This document shows, piece by piece, positions 41,446 to 51,767 of a stretch of DNA of 64,000 bases (within the stretch, counting starts at the first letter, position 1; every line of letters starts with the position of its first letter). The DNA is taken from assembly GCA_020746995.1 (NCBI GenBank), contig JAGPXD010000001.1, forward strand, positions 2,604,001 through 2,668,000. The letters are read 5' to 3'. This stretch comes from Plectosphaerella cucumerina (lineage: Eukaryota; Ascomycota; Sordariomycetes; Glomerellales; Plectosphaerellaceae). The notes under the pieces were generated by a model, which was given only the letters and a program-made list of their open reading frames with translations, had not been told where the DNA came from and searched no databases. Made by a program: the position numbers and the translations under genes.

Positions 41446-44400
41446 ATGGAGGTGGGGTTGAAGCGTTGATTACGAAGTGATTATGGCGGAAATAAGTACA
41501 GAAGTTGCGCCGGGTTTGTGATATCGGCATCGGGTCGTTCGGGTGCTGTTCTCGACGTCAGTGCAGTCCGCCGGTATCGTGGTTTCAGAGCCCGTACGAG
41601 AGTGTACGATCGATTTGGGCACGAAACGAGCGGGTTGCTGCTTGATCGAAAGGTGCCTGTAGGCGAGAAGGCGGCAGAGAAGCAATCGTCGAAGTGAAGG
41701 ATGTGAGTCCAAGTTTCTGTCGCGACGGAGTGTATTGGCAGAGTCCACGGCGGATCGGTTCCGGGCCGTTCGACGAAATCGGGAGCGGTGACTGCGGGCG
41801 GCGACTCGAAGTGACGGAGGATGGAAGGTAGGTAGGTAGGTAGGTGTAGTCACGGACACTGCGGATTCGGGGCGTTCCTTCTCGAAGAGGAAAACTTTCG
41901 GAAGGTGAAAGGGCAGTCGCGGAGCGGTCGGAAGTCTTCTCGTTGTCGCAAACGAAGGGTTGAGCTCCCGTGCCCTCAGCAGGTGCCGCGATGGTGCTTG
42001 TTGTCCAGTGGCGTTTGTGGCAAACGGGGGGCGATGGAGATGTGACAGACTACGGGTAGGTCGAGCACGGCTGGTGTCGTGTGTGTCTGCGTGCGGAAGG
42101 CTCGAGGTGGTCGGAGACGTTGAGACAAAGATGAAAGCCGAGTCCACGCCGAGGGGTTTCGTCAAATGCGCTCTATGCCGCGTAGGGCCATGCCATGGCG
42201 ACAAACCTAAGGAATGGAATGAGCGATAGCACAGCTGGGGAAGACGAGACGCCTGCACGCAAGCTGCACGCAGGTGAAGAGCGTCGGGTGCTAGGTGCTC
42301 GTAAGAAGAGGTGAACTGAATCCACGGATGTCGACAAGTCCGCGTCGGGCCCTCCCCCCACTGCACCACCTCACTGCACCACTGGACCAACGCCCCCCTT
42401 TCCAATCTTGGTTGCTCGGTTCTCGCCCTCTTCCTGGTAGGATTTGCCGCTAGCAAAAGCAAATCGGGCCCCCTCCACCAGCCTATCACTCGTGTGCCGT
42501 CTATCCGCAGGGGCTCTGTTAGGGGCAGGTGCGTTTTCCGTCAGAACGGCAGGGGTTCATCGCGTGATGCACGCTCCAGCTGGCAGTGCTGGCAGTGCTG
42601 GCTTGTATGGCCCGCAAACAGGGCACCGACAGATGGTGGGTGTGTTGCCTCGACCCTGCTGGCAGGATTGCCAGGCCGCCTGAAGTGCCGCAGTTGTTGG
42701 TCCATCCCCCCCTCCCATTCAGAGGAAAGCACGTTGGTCGCGGAAAGCTTGGCTTGCAGCCGGAGGCAGGGGTATGGCCCCCGCTCATTTTCAGCTCAAC
42801 TGGCCGAAGCCGTCCAACTGCTGTCGTGAGCTTCGACCTGGATGAACATTTGGGTGCCTAGGTGTCAAAGCTACTCGTAAGACCTGCAATCTGGTCAGTG
42901 GCCGCGACCTCGATGAGGGAGCCATTTCAGCGTCCGTGGCTCGTGGTCAAAGAAATCACATCAAACCTACCGAATTGGCGGGAATCCGGTGGTGTACTTG
43001 GTGGGAGCCCCTGTAGATCCCTATCCACCCATCTCAAATACGACTTTCGAACTTGGTAGCAGAGTTCAAGTTCTTGCCCGAGAAAGTATGTCTCCGAGCC
43101 GCAATTGTGGTCTTCGAGGTCTGTATGAGCAGGGCACCTCTTGTGGACAATGCTACAGGTACTGAAAAACGACCGGGTTTCATTGCTGGAAATTTGGGTG
43201 TCGATATTACTAGTAAGCAAACATCGAGAAGATTTATGAGGTTGGGGCTAACAAGACCGAGCCAATCCTTCTGCCGACCTCTATGCCTGCGTATTGTATT
43301 CTGCCCCGGCTGACTCCAGAATCAAATTCCCAACTCAGCTCCACGAACCTGTCGCATCCATGTAGAGCTGCCAATCCTGGGTCTCACATCACATTTGCAT
43401 CCAAATGATCGCAAACCTCCCTGGCACCAACCGGCAAACAACCAAAATCCATCTCTCGGAATGTCGACCAAGGCTTTCCAAGATTACCGCGTATTACGGG
43501 AGATCTCCAGCGAGGTGTACAACCTTTTCGCTGCAGTCTGGACCGACCTCAACAACATTTTGCCTCTCCTCCTTCTTTGTCGCTCTATTCACATGCACAT
43601 TGGGACCTGCGTCACAGCACTCTTTTCTATTACCCAGCCTTTGGATGTTCGGGCGAGAGAGCCCTCAACATGGCTACTTCTTCACCAAAACCATTCTATC
43701 AAGCTCATTCACCTCCTGAATCCCGGATACTGCGGCAGGCTGTCAGTGAAGCTCGCCTGATCCTTGACAATCTGATTCATGCCAGGCGTCATCGGCCCTC
43801 ATCATTGCTGAGCACGGGCTCCCTCGTTCCTGTCTTGCCGCTTCGTCACATGGACCAGACCTTCCGTAAACTGACAGAAGGCGCTAACCGTATCAGATCA
43901 AGCGTGGCTGCCCTTGTAATGCCTTTCCCATCGGCACTCAATGGGGCGAGTCTGCTTCACCTCCATCGGGCTGTCATTCGCAAAAATGGGGCCGCAAATT
44001 CATCAACCGGCGAGGCCTCTAGTCCTATAACCCTCCTCCTCTCCTCTCTCCCCTCCGCCTATCAACACTCGTACCCTCCGATCTCCCTGGCTCCTCAAGC
44101 ACCTCCCTAAATCGACAAGAGACATCCCTCCTCCGGCCTTTTCTTCTCAGTCTCCGACCCAATCCAAGGATCCTTTGCCACATCGCCTATTCTTCATCAA
44201 GGTGGCACCCGCGAAGACAACACCGTCGATCCGACAAAGTGTCTGGCCACCCACCCCTCCAAGTACACGTGTCGCGCCAGCCGACAAAATCGGACAACCG
44301 ACCGACCTGCCCCTCCTGCCCTCCCTCCCTGAGGCTTGAGGCTTGAGACTGTCAGCAACCGACCGTCGTCCGATTCGACCGCGCCGAACGACCTGCCCCC

Positions 44401-44663
44401 CAAACCTTGGGGCAGAGGCATCCTTGGCCTGCTCCGCTCTGCTCTCCCTGCGACAGGATCTCCGCCAGATTCGACATCCCCCCCTTCTGCTTCTGGGCTC
44501 GCTCTCTCGCCGCCTTGCCCTCAGCCAGCTTGGCCATCTTGTTGTGTTTTCGACATCGACCCCCTGCACCACGCCAACTCGGATGTAATCTCGTCAACTC
44601 CCTTTCCTCCACCACGCGCATCCCGCACCCGCCCCGTCGTTGCGACCGCCATCGCCGACAACA
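41446..44663. other. Long divergent spacer between SP-RING and Boi-type genes
   Basis: The 3.2 kb holds both promoters. A short (GGTA)n run is at 41826-41844. The minus frame at 41470-42489 is stop-free but starts without ATG and has simple Ser/Arg/Thr composition. A plus-strand frame at 43670-44110 (146 codons from ATG) contains one helix-like stretch but no motif. Neither is supported as a gene. The last 350 bases before 44664 are C/T-rich leader. Confidence 0.5.
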
Positions 44664-47600
44664 ATGGCTGCGAGGTCCAACGATCAAGTTCGCCCTAATG
44701 TCGGCGACACGCTCCTCGTCATCCGTGAGTCCACTCCGTCCCTCCCATGGGCCCCCCGCCCACGATCGACACCGAAGCACTCGAGGGGCGCCACGTCTTC
44801 TGCTTTCCCCCCTCCTGTGGCTCCTCTGCTATTCTGTCGCCACGTACCGGGGAATTACAGTACCTCTGCTAACCATTGCTGCCATCAGACGACTTCCTGG
44901 CACGCAGCTCCGATGAGCTGAGCCTTGTCAAGGGCGATCGCGTCGAACTCATCGAGCGTGACGACGAGTTTGGGGATGGCTGGTTTCTCGGCAAACATCT
45001 AGGCAATGGCAACAGCGGCCTCTTCCCCGAGGGTTTGTGCCCCCTTCTGCCTCAGGTCATACCCGATCATCGACTGACCGTCCAACTCTTCAGTGTACAC
45101 CCGACTCGCGCCCAAACCCCAGATTCCCATCAAACCGCCCAGTCCCTTCCAACCCCCGCCGGCCGAAGCAGAAGAACCCGACACCCCCACGGCTGTGACA
45201 GAACCAGCACCCTTCATCCCGCCCGCCACGATCCCTGAATCAGACGACGCACCCGTCACTCTCCCTCTCAATGCCGTGAAGAGAGACGACGGGCCCAGCT
45301 CCGGCCCCGGTGGCCCGTCACCATCCCCTCCAAGCTCTTCGGGCAACGCCAGCACCCCCGTCACACAGGACAGCCGAGTCCTGCACGAGACTTTGAACGT
45401 TATCGACGAGCACATCACAGATCTCCGCTCACCCCCTAGTACTGGTGGACTTCGGGCTGCCGCCACGGACTCGGGCAGCGAGTACAGCTCTCATGTCGAT
45501 CACCGCATGTCGTACATCCAGGGTGAGGAGACCGACGAGGAGGAGGTCGGAATCCACACCAAGGCTGAAGTGCAGGCGTGGTCGCCCGATCAGGTGGCCG
45601 AATACCTCTTCACAATGGGCGTGGAGAAGCAACACTGCGAGGTTTTCCGGGACCAAGAGATCACCGGCGAGGTCATCCTGGGCATGGACCAGAGCTCGCT
45701 GTTCATCAAGGCATTTGATCTGGGATCCGTCGGCCGGCGGCTGAAGACGTGGCAGAAGATCAAAAATTTGCAGGATGAATGCGCCGCAAACGCCACCTCA
45801 ACGCAACGGACCACGCTGGGATACGGCAGCGAGGCCGGCTCGGACGGTGTGAGAAGAGCTCGCAGCAGGGCGAGCACTCTCACTAGCTCGGTCCACCAAC
45901 CCCTGTCGGTGCAAACGAGGCGGCTGTCCATCTCGCAAACGCCCAGGATGGAGCCTGCGTCGATTGTCTCGCCAGTTTCCCCGACTGCGCTGGACAGCCC
46001 GTCCCGACCGGGCCACGTCAAACGGCCGTCCGCCGCTTCTGTGCGGGAACTTCACCACTCACGGCGCCACTCGTCCAATGACCACCGTCTGACGGGTACA
46101 ACGGTCGCCAATACGGTGACACCGAAACTGGCCACGGGTAGCACGTTTCCTCAAACTGATGGCGCACATAAGAAGCAGCCATCCTTTGACCGGAACTGGA
46201 CGTTGGGTTCCGCTGCTGCCGTCACGCAGCGACCCTTGTCCTCCGCGGGCCTGAACGACATCATGCAGCAGCATGCCATTGCCCAGGAGTCCATCGACAC
46301 GGACCGCGGCTACTTCAGCGGTAACGAAGCAGATGGGCGCAGGCGCAACGTGCTTAAGAAGCGCGACAGCGGCGCCCATTCGCGGAAGAACAGCTATGCT
46401 GACGAGCAGAGGGTGCGCAGCGCGACCGCCATCTCGAGACACTCGCGCTATGGGAGCATTGACTCTCGGGAGGGTGTTCCGTCTGTCGCCGCTCAGAAGT
46501 ACTACGGTCTCGTAAACACGACGCACAAGCGGACCAACTCCACGAGCACGTCTCACTCCATCAGGCGCGTCCCATCAGCAAAGGAAGGGCCTGTGCCTAT
46601 CATTGGGCTAGACGGATCGCTCCGCGAATCTCCCATCAGTCCCACGTCGCCACCCAACCGCCCCGCGGTTAACCCCGACTGGTTGAATTCGGTCGTCAAC
46701 AAGCCCACCGTCAAGATCGGGGGTCTGCGAGCCATTTCAGATACCGGCACCGGTGGAGATCGACTGAGGATCACGTCCCCGGCCGAGTCCCAGCTGCGCG
46801 ACTCGCCGCTGCAATCGCCAGCGAGGACACAGTCGAGCACGCCTTCTGCCACGCCCAGCTTCGATTTCGACTCGCCAGACGCAGGCAAAAGCACCAGCAC
46901 GACAACGACTGCGGCCAGTAAGTCCGCGCGCAAGAAAGGCAAGAAGGAGACGAGTGCGTACCAGCGCGGCCTGCAGAAGATCAGCCCTCAGGAAGCCATC
47001 AAGGACGCCGATTATAGCGGCTGGATGAAGAAGAAGAGCTCGAACCTCATGACGACATGGAAGCCGCGTCTCTTCGTGCTCAAGGGTAGACGCCTCGGGT
47101 ACTACTACTCGGAGGACGACGACCAGGAGAAGGGGCTCATCGACATCTCGTTCCACCGCGTCTTGCCGGCAGACAACGAGAAGCTCACAGGCCTGCATGC
47201 GACGCTGACTGGCGCCGGTTCGGCCTCGGCTCCCGCCTCCAGTGTCATCCCCAGCTCTGGCGAGCCTCTGGACAAGGGCGACGACGCCATGTTCATCTTC
47301 AAGCTCGTGCCTCCGAGGGCCGGCCTGTCGCGCGCAGTGACGTTCACAAAGCCCACGGTCCACTACTTCGCCGTGCCGAACCTGCAGCAGGGACGGCTGT
47401 GGATGGCAGCTCTCGTCAAGGCCACCATTGACAGGGATGACACCCAGCCCATCACCACGACGTATCAGCAGAAGACCATCAGTCTGGCTAAGGCCCGGGC
47501 TATGCGCCATCGCCCGCCTGCGCTGATGAATCTTGAAGAGGGCCCAGAAGACGAGAGGAAGAAGGCTCTGCAAGAGGGCAAGAAGGACTCAAACCTGCTA

Positions 47601-47741
47601 GGTATTCACTTTGACGAGGCCGACAGCGGTGTCTCTGGTCTTGACAGGCTCGGATTCCAGCAGCGGGCCGAGAGCGCGAACCCGCAGAAGCTCAACTTCG
47701 ACGCCGACAGCAACGGTGTGCTCCCGCCGCAAAGCGCATGA
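44664..47741 (+). CDS. BOI2: Boi-type polarity protein (SH3-SAM-PH)
   Basis: Three exons (44664-44724, 44889-45032, 45094-47741) give 950 residues. An SH3 domain fills residues 14-72, assembled across both splices (DFLARSSDELSLVKGDRVEL, GDGWFLGKHL, GLFPEVYT). A Pro-rich linker follows. A SAM domain lies at about 168-235 (WSPDQVAEYLFTMGVEKQHC). After a long Ser/Thr/Arg linker, a PH domain occupies about 710-860 (SGWMKKKSSNLMTTWKPRLF and the closing GRLWMAALVKATID). This domain order defines yeast Boi1/Boi2 and their filamentous homologues, which bind Cdc42, phosphoinositides and the exocyst at sites of polarised growth. In a mould the expected site is the hyphal tip. The first intron is 164 bases, longer than most here. 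One Boi gene per genome is usual in moulds, so the symbol follows common annotation. Confidence 0.93.
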
Positions 47742-48328
47742 GTATCTCACGTGGGACACGGTACACGCGCATACAACACCTACCACTTTTCCCCTTCCTG
47801 TATCAAGTTTTACACACCTATCGCTTTTTTTTTGCACAATAATAGGAGGGGCGCATATTCGCATTGGACGGCGTCCCGAGGGCCTGCTTTGAGATGGCCA
47901 CGGGTCCAGGGGTCACGGGCGTCCTTGTAAAGGAAGAACGGGCCAGCGACTGCTTGCTTGCTTGGTCATTTTGGTCGTCCCTGGCCAGCCGTTTTATGCT
48001 CTCCGGCGCAGGGCGATGCAACGAATTTTGCTTGGAGCGCGGAACGAGAACATGGGGCACGAGGTCTGACGATGATTATCACCCGCCAATAGACGGTCAT
48101 GAGCTGCGAGTCGAATAAAGAAGCCATTTGCCGTTATTATTTTCTCGTGGGTGCAATGCAGTGGCTTGTAATCGGAGCCTGTGATGTCGATCACTCGCCA
48201 CTGCGGAGAGACTTTGGTAGTGCTGACCTCAAGTACTCGACTTTCCACCCCCGACCTGGTTCAACACAATTTCTCACCGTCTTGCTGTATTGCATCGTCT
48301 TACCGCTGTATGATCTACCTCATTCACC
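47742..48328. other. Spacer between Boi-type and methyltransferase genes
   Basis: It starts with a Boi 3' region that contains a T-run (47826-47834) and an AATAATA-type element shortly after it. It ends with a short promoter for the methyltransferase. No coding sequence is seen. Confidence 0.5.
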
Positions 48329-49177
48329 ATGGACACCGACGAAGTCAACGAAAGCCAAGTCGAGCAGGCTCAGCGGGCATACGATGCGCGAGCCCCTACC
48401 TATGAGGACAGCTTTCACCCCGATTACTCCCGGCGTCTCATGGACCTCGTGCAGCCCAACCCCGGGGATAAGGTTCTCGTGCTCGCGTGCGGCACAGGTC
48501 TCGAGTCCTTCATTGCGGCTGAGCAGGTCGGAGCTACTGGAGGAGTCATCGGGGTCGATGTTTCGCAAGGAATGCTTGCTCTGGCGCGCGCAAGGCAGGC
48601 CAGAGAAACGGTTTTAGGGTCAAGGATGAAGTTTGTCACGGGGGACGTCACGAAGCTCGACGGCGTTGATGGTGTGGGAGAGGAGGGATTCGACTTGATT
48701 ATCTGCTCGAATGCTTTCGTTTTGTTCAAAGACCCTCGACTGGTTGTTCGGAGGTGGAAGAAGTTCTTGAAACCGAAAGGCAGGGTCATTATCGACATCA
48801 CGCATGAGCGCAACCTCATCGCCGGCACGGTCATGGAGAGAGCGGCGCAGCGGATGGGGATCCCGTACTCCTTGAGCAGAGCGTGGATCAAGTCACGAGA
48901 TTCGTTCAAAAAAGTGCTCGAGGGAGAGGGCTACGTGGTCGAGAGGATCGAAGACATGGAGAAGATCTCGGGTAGGGGAAACCAGTATCTCGGCATCGAT
49001 GAGGCGGACGACCAGTTCGAGTACATTGTCAACAGCGGGTTCACGCCGAAGAACTTCATCGGCGACACGCGTGAGGAAGCGCGACGGTTCTTTGCGGAGG
49101 AATGGGCCAAGATGGCGGTGGATGGCAAGGTGGAGAATGTCGATGTCCTCTACGTCTACATAGCCAGGCCAGAGTAG
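48329..49177 (+). CDS. Class I SAM-dependent methyltransferase
   Basis: Single-exon gene of 282 residues starting MDTDEVNESQVEQAQRAYDA. Motif I is KVLVLACGTGLESF (residues 48-61), the acidic end of strand 2 is VIGVDVSQGML, motif II/post I is MKFVTGDVTKLDG, and motif III is FDLIICSNAFVLF. The C-terminal half (WKKFLKPKGRVIIDITHERN onward) completes the seven-stranded fold of small-molecule methyltransferases of the UbiE/Methyltransf_11 kind. The substrate cannot be told, and no metabolic neighbours help. The protein has no signal or membrane segment, so it is probably cytosolic. The stop codon lies only 11 bases from the stop of the convergent HAD gene, so the two mRNAs almost certainly overlap at their 3' ends. 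Confidence 0.92.
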   Translation: MDTDEVNESQVEQAQRAYDARAPTYEDSFHPDYSRRLMDLVQPNPGDKVLVLACGTGLESFIAAEQVGATGGVIGVDVSQGMLALARARQARETVLGSRMKFVTGDVTKLDGVDGVGEEGFDLIICSNAFVLFKDPRLVVRRWKKFLKPKGRVIIDITHERNLIAGTVMERAAQRMGIPYSLSRAWIKSRDSFKKVLEGEGYVVERIEDMEKISGRGNQYLGIDEADDQFEYIVNSGFTPKNFIGDTREEARRFFAEEWAKMAVDGKVENVDVLYVYIARPE

Positions 49178-49188
49178 AGAGCGCAATC

Positions 49189-50171
49189 TTACAGTTTAGC
49201 CTTCTTGGCCGCTTTGAAGTTCGGCTTGACAGGAACCTTGGGATGATCGCCTTCCAGGGCAAGCCCCGTGATCTTCTCCAGCTCGTCGACTGCCTCAAAC
49301 GCCCTGCCGAGATGCACCTTGATCGTCCGGAAGCCATGCTCCTTCGCCGCCTTGAGATTCTCGCCAATGTCGTCGAGGAAGACGACGTCCCCAGGCAGGA
49401 TGCCAGAGCCCCATGCCAGAGCCCTGCCCCTGTCTGAGTCGGCGTTCCTGGATGCGTACGTGTTGACTTCTTTGAGGGCCAGCTCGTAGATGGCAGGTTC
49501 AGGTTTGCGGAGGCCGACGTGGGCCGAGGAGACGAAGACGTCAAAGATGCTGCGGACGGGATCGTCCAGGAAATCTTCCTTCCAGAGAGCGTGGCCGCGA
49601 GGGAAGATGACGGTGTTGCTGAGGGCTGCGAGGATGTATTTGCCGCTTGATTTGAGACGCTGAAGCGCCGGGTACATCCAGGGGTCTGGCGGGATGGAGT
49701 TGACCATCATGGAGTGGAAGAGCTTCTCGCCGTCAATGGAGGGCAGTGGCGGGATCTCGTTGGGAAGGTTAGGGTCCTTGGCCTGTTCGGCGAGGTAGAA
49801 GTCTTTCCATCTTTGCTCGCCGTGAAGATCACGGTTGAACCCCGCGAAGAAGGCTTCGTCCATTGGGATGCTGCCTGTTTCAAGCCGGTGCCAGAAGCCG
49901 CCCGGTTTGGTCTTGGAGATGGAGTAGTTGATCCATCCCGGGGGAATGCCGAGACTGAGCTCGTAGTCTAGAATAGATTGGAACGGCGAGACGACCTGTG
50001 ACATATGTCAGCAACCTGGGGAGCAGAACATTCAAGACTTTGACTTACACAGACGCCACCGATATCGAACAGGAGAACCTTGGGTTGTTTAGTGGCAGGA
50101 CCAGACATCTCGTCGACTACATCAAGAACGTGGTCCACCAGAAAAGAGTCGCTATCCCCGAGAGATTCCAT
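49189..50171 (-). CDS. HAD-superfamily hydrolase with DxG active site
   Basis: Exon 1 (50171-50049) and exon 2 (49995-49189), split by a 53-base intron, give 309 residues. Motif I is KVLLFDIGGVC: nucleophile Asp36 is present but the usual second Asp is Gly38. Motif II is ALSNTVIF, the motif III Lys is in GLRKPEPAIYE, and motif IV is GDVVFLDDIGENLKAAKEHG. A helical cap lies between motifs I and II. This is the pattern of the epoxide-hydrolase-N/ACAD10-like HAD branch, where DxG replaces DxD. The missing acid would weaken classical phosphatase activity, so the reaction is uncertain. A start at the internal Met22 is possible. The gene is divergent from RPL5 across 426 bases and convergent on the methyltransferase. 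Confidence 0.87.
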
Positions 50172-50597
50172 TGGTGTTTACTGGTAGCAAGGTCTACATG
50201 TACGTCTGTCGGCCTCCCTCGAGAGATGTAGACCCTGGGGACAGCGGGCCTTGGCCGATGATCGACGCCCCTCCACGTCCACGTCCCGAACCTCGGCCCA
50301 GCCGGTCCACCCGCCGGTACCCCCACTTTGATGTCTCCTCGTCACGTGGGTCCACCCCAATCCCGCGCACGTGACTCGTCGCCGACCGCTTCACCTCTCT
50401 CGCCCAGGGGTCGTCGCCCACCACGCTGAGCGCCTGGCTTCTGCCGGGGCCACACTAGGGCTGCACGCGAAAAAAATCCCCCACAAGAATTCGCTTCGTG
50501 AGACGAGCGCATCTCGAGTTGAGAACTTTCCCCTCGACCAACCCATCCCGACACCTTCGACCAGTTTGCTGAGCGACCGCCAGTCAATACCGTCAAA
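50172..50597. other. Divergent promoter region, HAD hydrolase / RPL5
   Basis: These 426 bases carry both promoters. The RPL5 side ends in a C/T-rich leader (TTTCCCCTCGACCAACCCAT) just before the ATG, as is common for ribosomal protein genes. No coding sequence is seen. Confidence 0.5.
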
Positions 50598-51767
50598 ATG
50601 GTAAGTTGAAACAAGCAGCCGCAGCGCGGCTCAAGGCCTCTCCACGTTATATTTCCTGCCAGAAACGGCGCCCGATATTTTTTGCCCAGAGCACCGGCAG
50701 AAATGCCTGGTTGCGAGAGTCAATGCAAGATGCTTCGGAAGAAAGGGCATTTCTGAAGCGCAAATTGCTGACTCGGGGGACCTTCACTGCAGCCGTTCAA
50801 CAAGGTTGTGAAGAACAGCGCGTACTACAGGTGAGCATTTCCTCCCCTCCCACCCTTGGAGTGACCTCTCGTGGCGTCGTTGCTAACCCTTCCCGCCAGT
50901 CGCTTCCAGACCAAGTACAAGCGCAGACAGCAGGGCAAGACCGACTACTACGCCCGCAAGCGCCTCATCACCCAGGCCAAGAACAAGTACAACGCGCCCA
51001 AGTACCGCCTGGTGGTCCGCTTCACCAACCGCGACATCATCTGCCAGATCGTCACCTCTGAGATCACCGGCGACAAGGTCTTCGTCGCCGCCTACGCTCA
51101 CGAGCTCCCCGCCTACGGCATCAAGCACGGTCTCACCAACTGGGCCGCCGCCTACGCCACCGGTCTCCTGATCGCCCGCCGCGCCCTCAGCAAGCTCGGC
51201 CTCGACGAGCAGTTCACCGGTGTCGAGGAGGCCGATGGCGAGTTCAAGCTCACCGAGGCCGCCGAGACCGACGACGGCGAGCGCCGCCCCTTCAAGGCCT
51301 ACCTCGATGTCGGCCTTGCCCGCACCTCGACCGGTGCCCGCGTCTTCGGCGCCATGAAGGGCGCCTCCGACGGCGGCATCCTCGTTCCCCACAACGAGAA
51401 GCGTTTCCCCGGCTTCGACATGGAGTCCAAGGAGCTCGACGCCGATGTGCTGAAGAGCTACATCTTCGGCGGCCACGTCGCCGAGTACATGGAGACCCTC
51501 GCCGACGACGATGAGGAGCGCTACAAGTCCCAGTTCCAGCAGTACATCGACGACGATGTCGAGGCCGAGTCCCTCGAGGAGCTCTACACCGAGGCCCACG
51601 CCGCCATCCGCGAGGACCCCTGGAAGAAGGTCGAGTCCGACGAGCCCAAGAAGACCAAGGAGGAGTGGAAGGCCGAGTCGAAGAAGTACAAGGTCGCCCG
51701 TCTCACCAAGGAACAGAGGGAGGCCGGCGTCAAGGAGCGCATCGCCGCCCGCCTCGCCGCCGAGTAA
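50598..51767 (+). CDS. RPL5: 60S ribosomal protein L5 (uL18)
   Basis: Three exons: 50598-50600 (the ATG alone), 50793-50830 and 50900-51767, giving 302 residues (yeast has 297). The start reads M|PFNKVVKNSAYYS|RFQTKY, with GTAAGT and GTGAGC donors. The body contains QGKTDYYARKRLITQAKNKY and RLVVRFTNRDIICQIV, the 5S rRNA-binding N-terminal region, and the usual basic C-terminus. L5 binds 5S rRNA and with L11 forms the 5S particle that is built into the large subunit in the nucleus; free L5 also takes part in ribosome stress signalling in animals. Codon use is strongly biased to C-ending codons, as expected for a highly expressed gene. The first coding exon of three bases is unusual but fully in line with conserved residues on both sides. 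Confidence 0.97.

Noticed and set aside
41470..42489. Minus-strand frame of 339 codons just upstream of the SP-RING gene
   Set aside because: It starts at GTG, has simple Ser/Arg/Thr composition and no motif, and sits where the 5' leader of the SP-RING gene should be.
43670..44110. Plus-strand frame of 146 codons upstream of the Boi-type gene
   Set aside because: It has an ATG and one helix-like stretch (ESRILRQAVSEARLILDNLI), but no homologue, splice signal or motif that I recognise; it may be part of a promoter or leader. RNA evidence would decide.
50601..50792. Possible snoRNA in RPL5 intron 1
   Set aside because: Ribosomal protein introns often host snoRNAs, but I see no box C (RTGATGA) paired with box D and no H/ACA arrangement.
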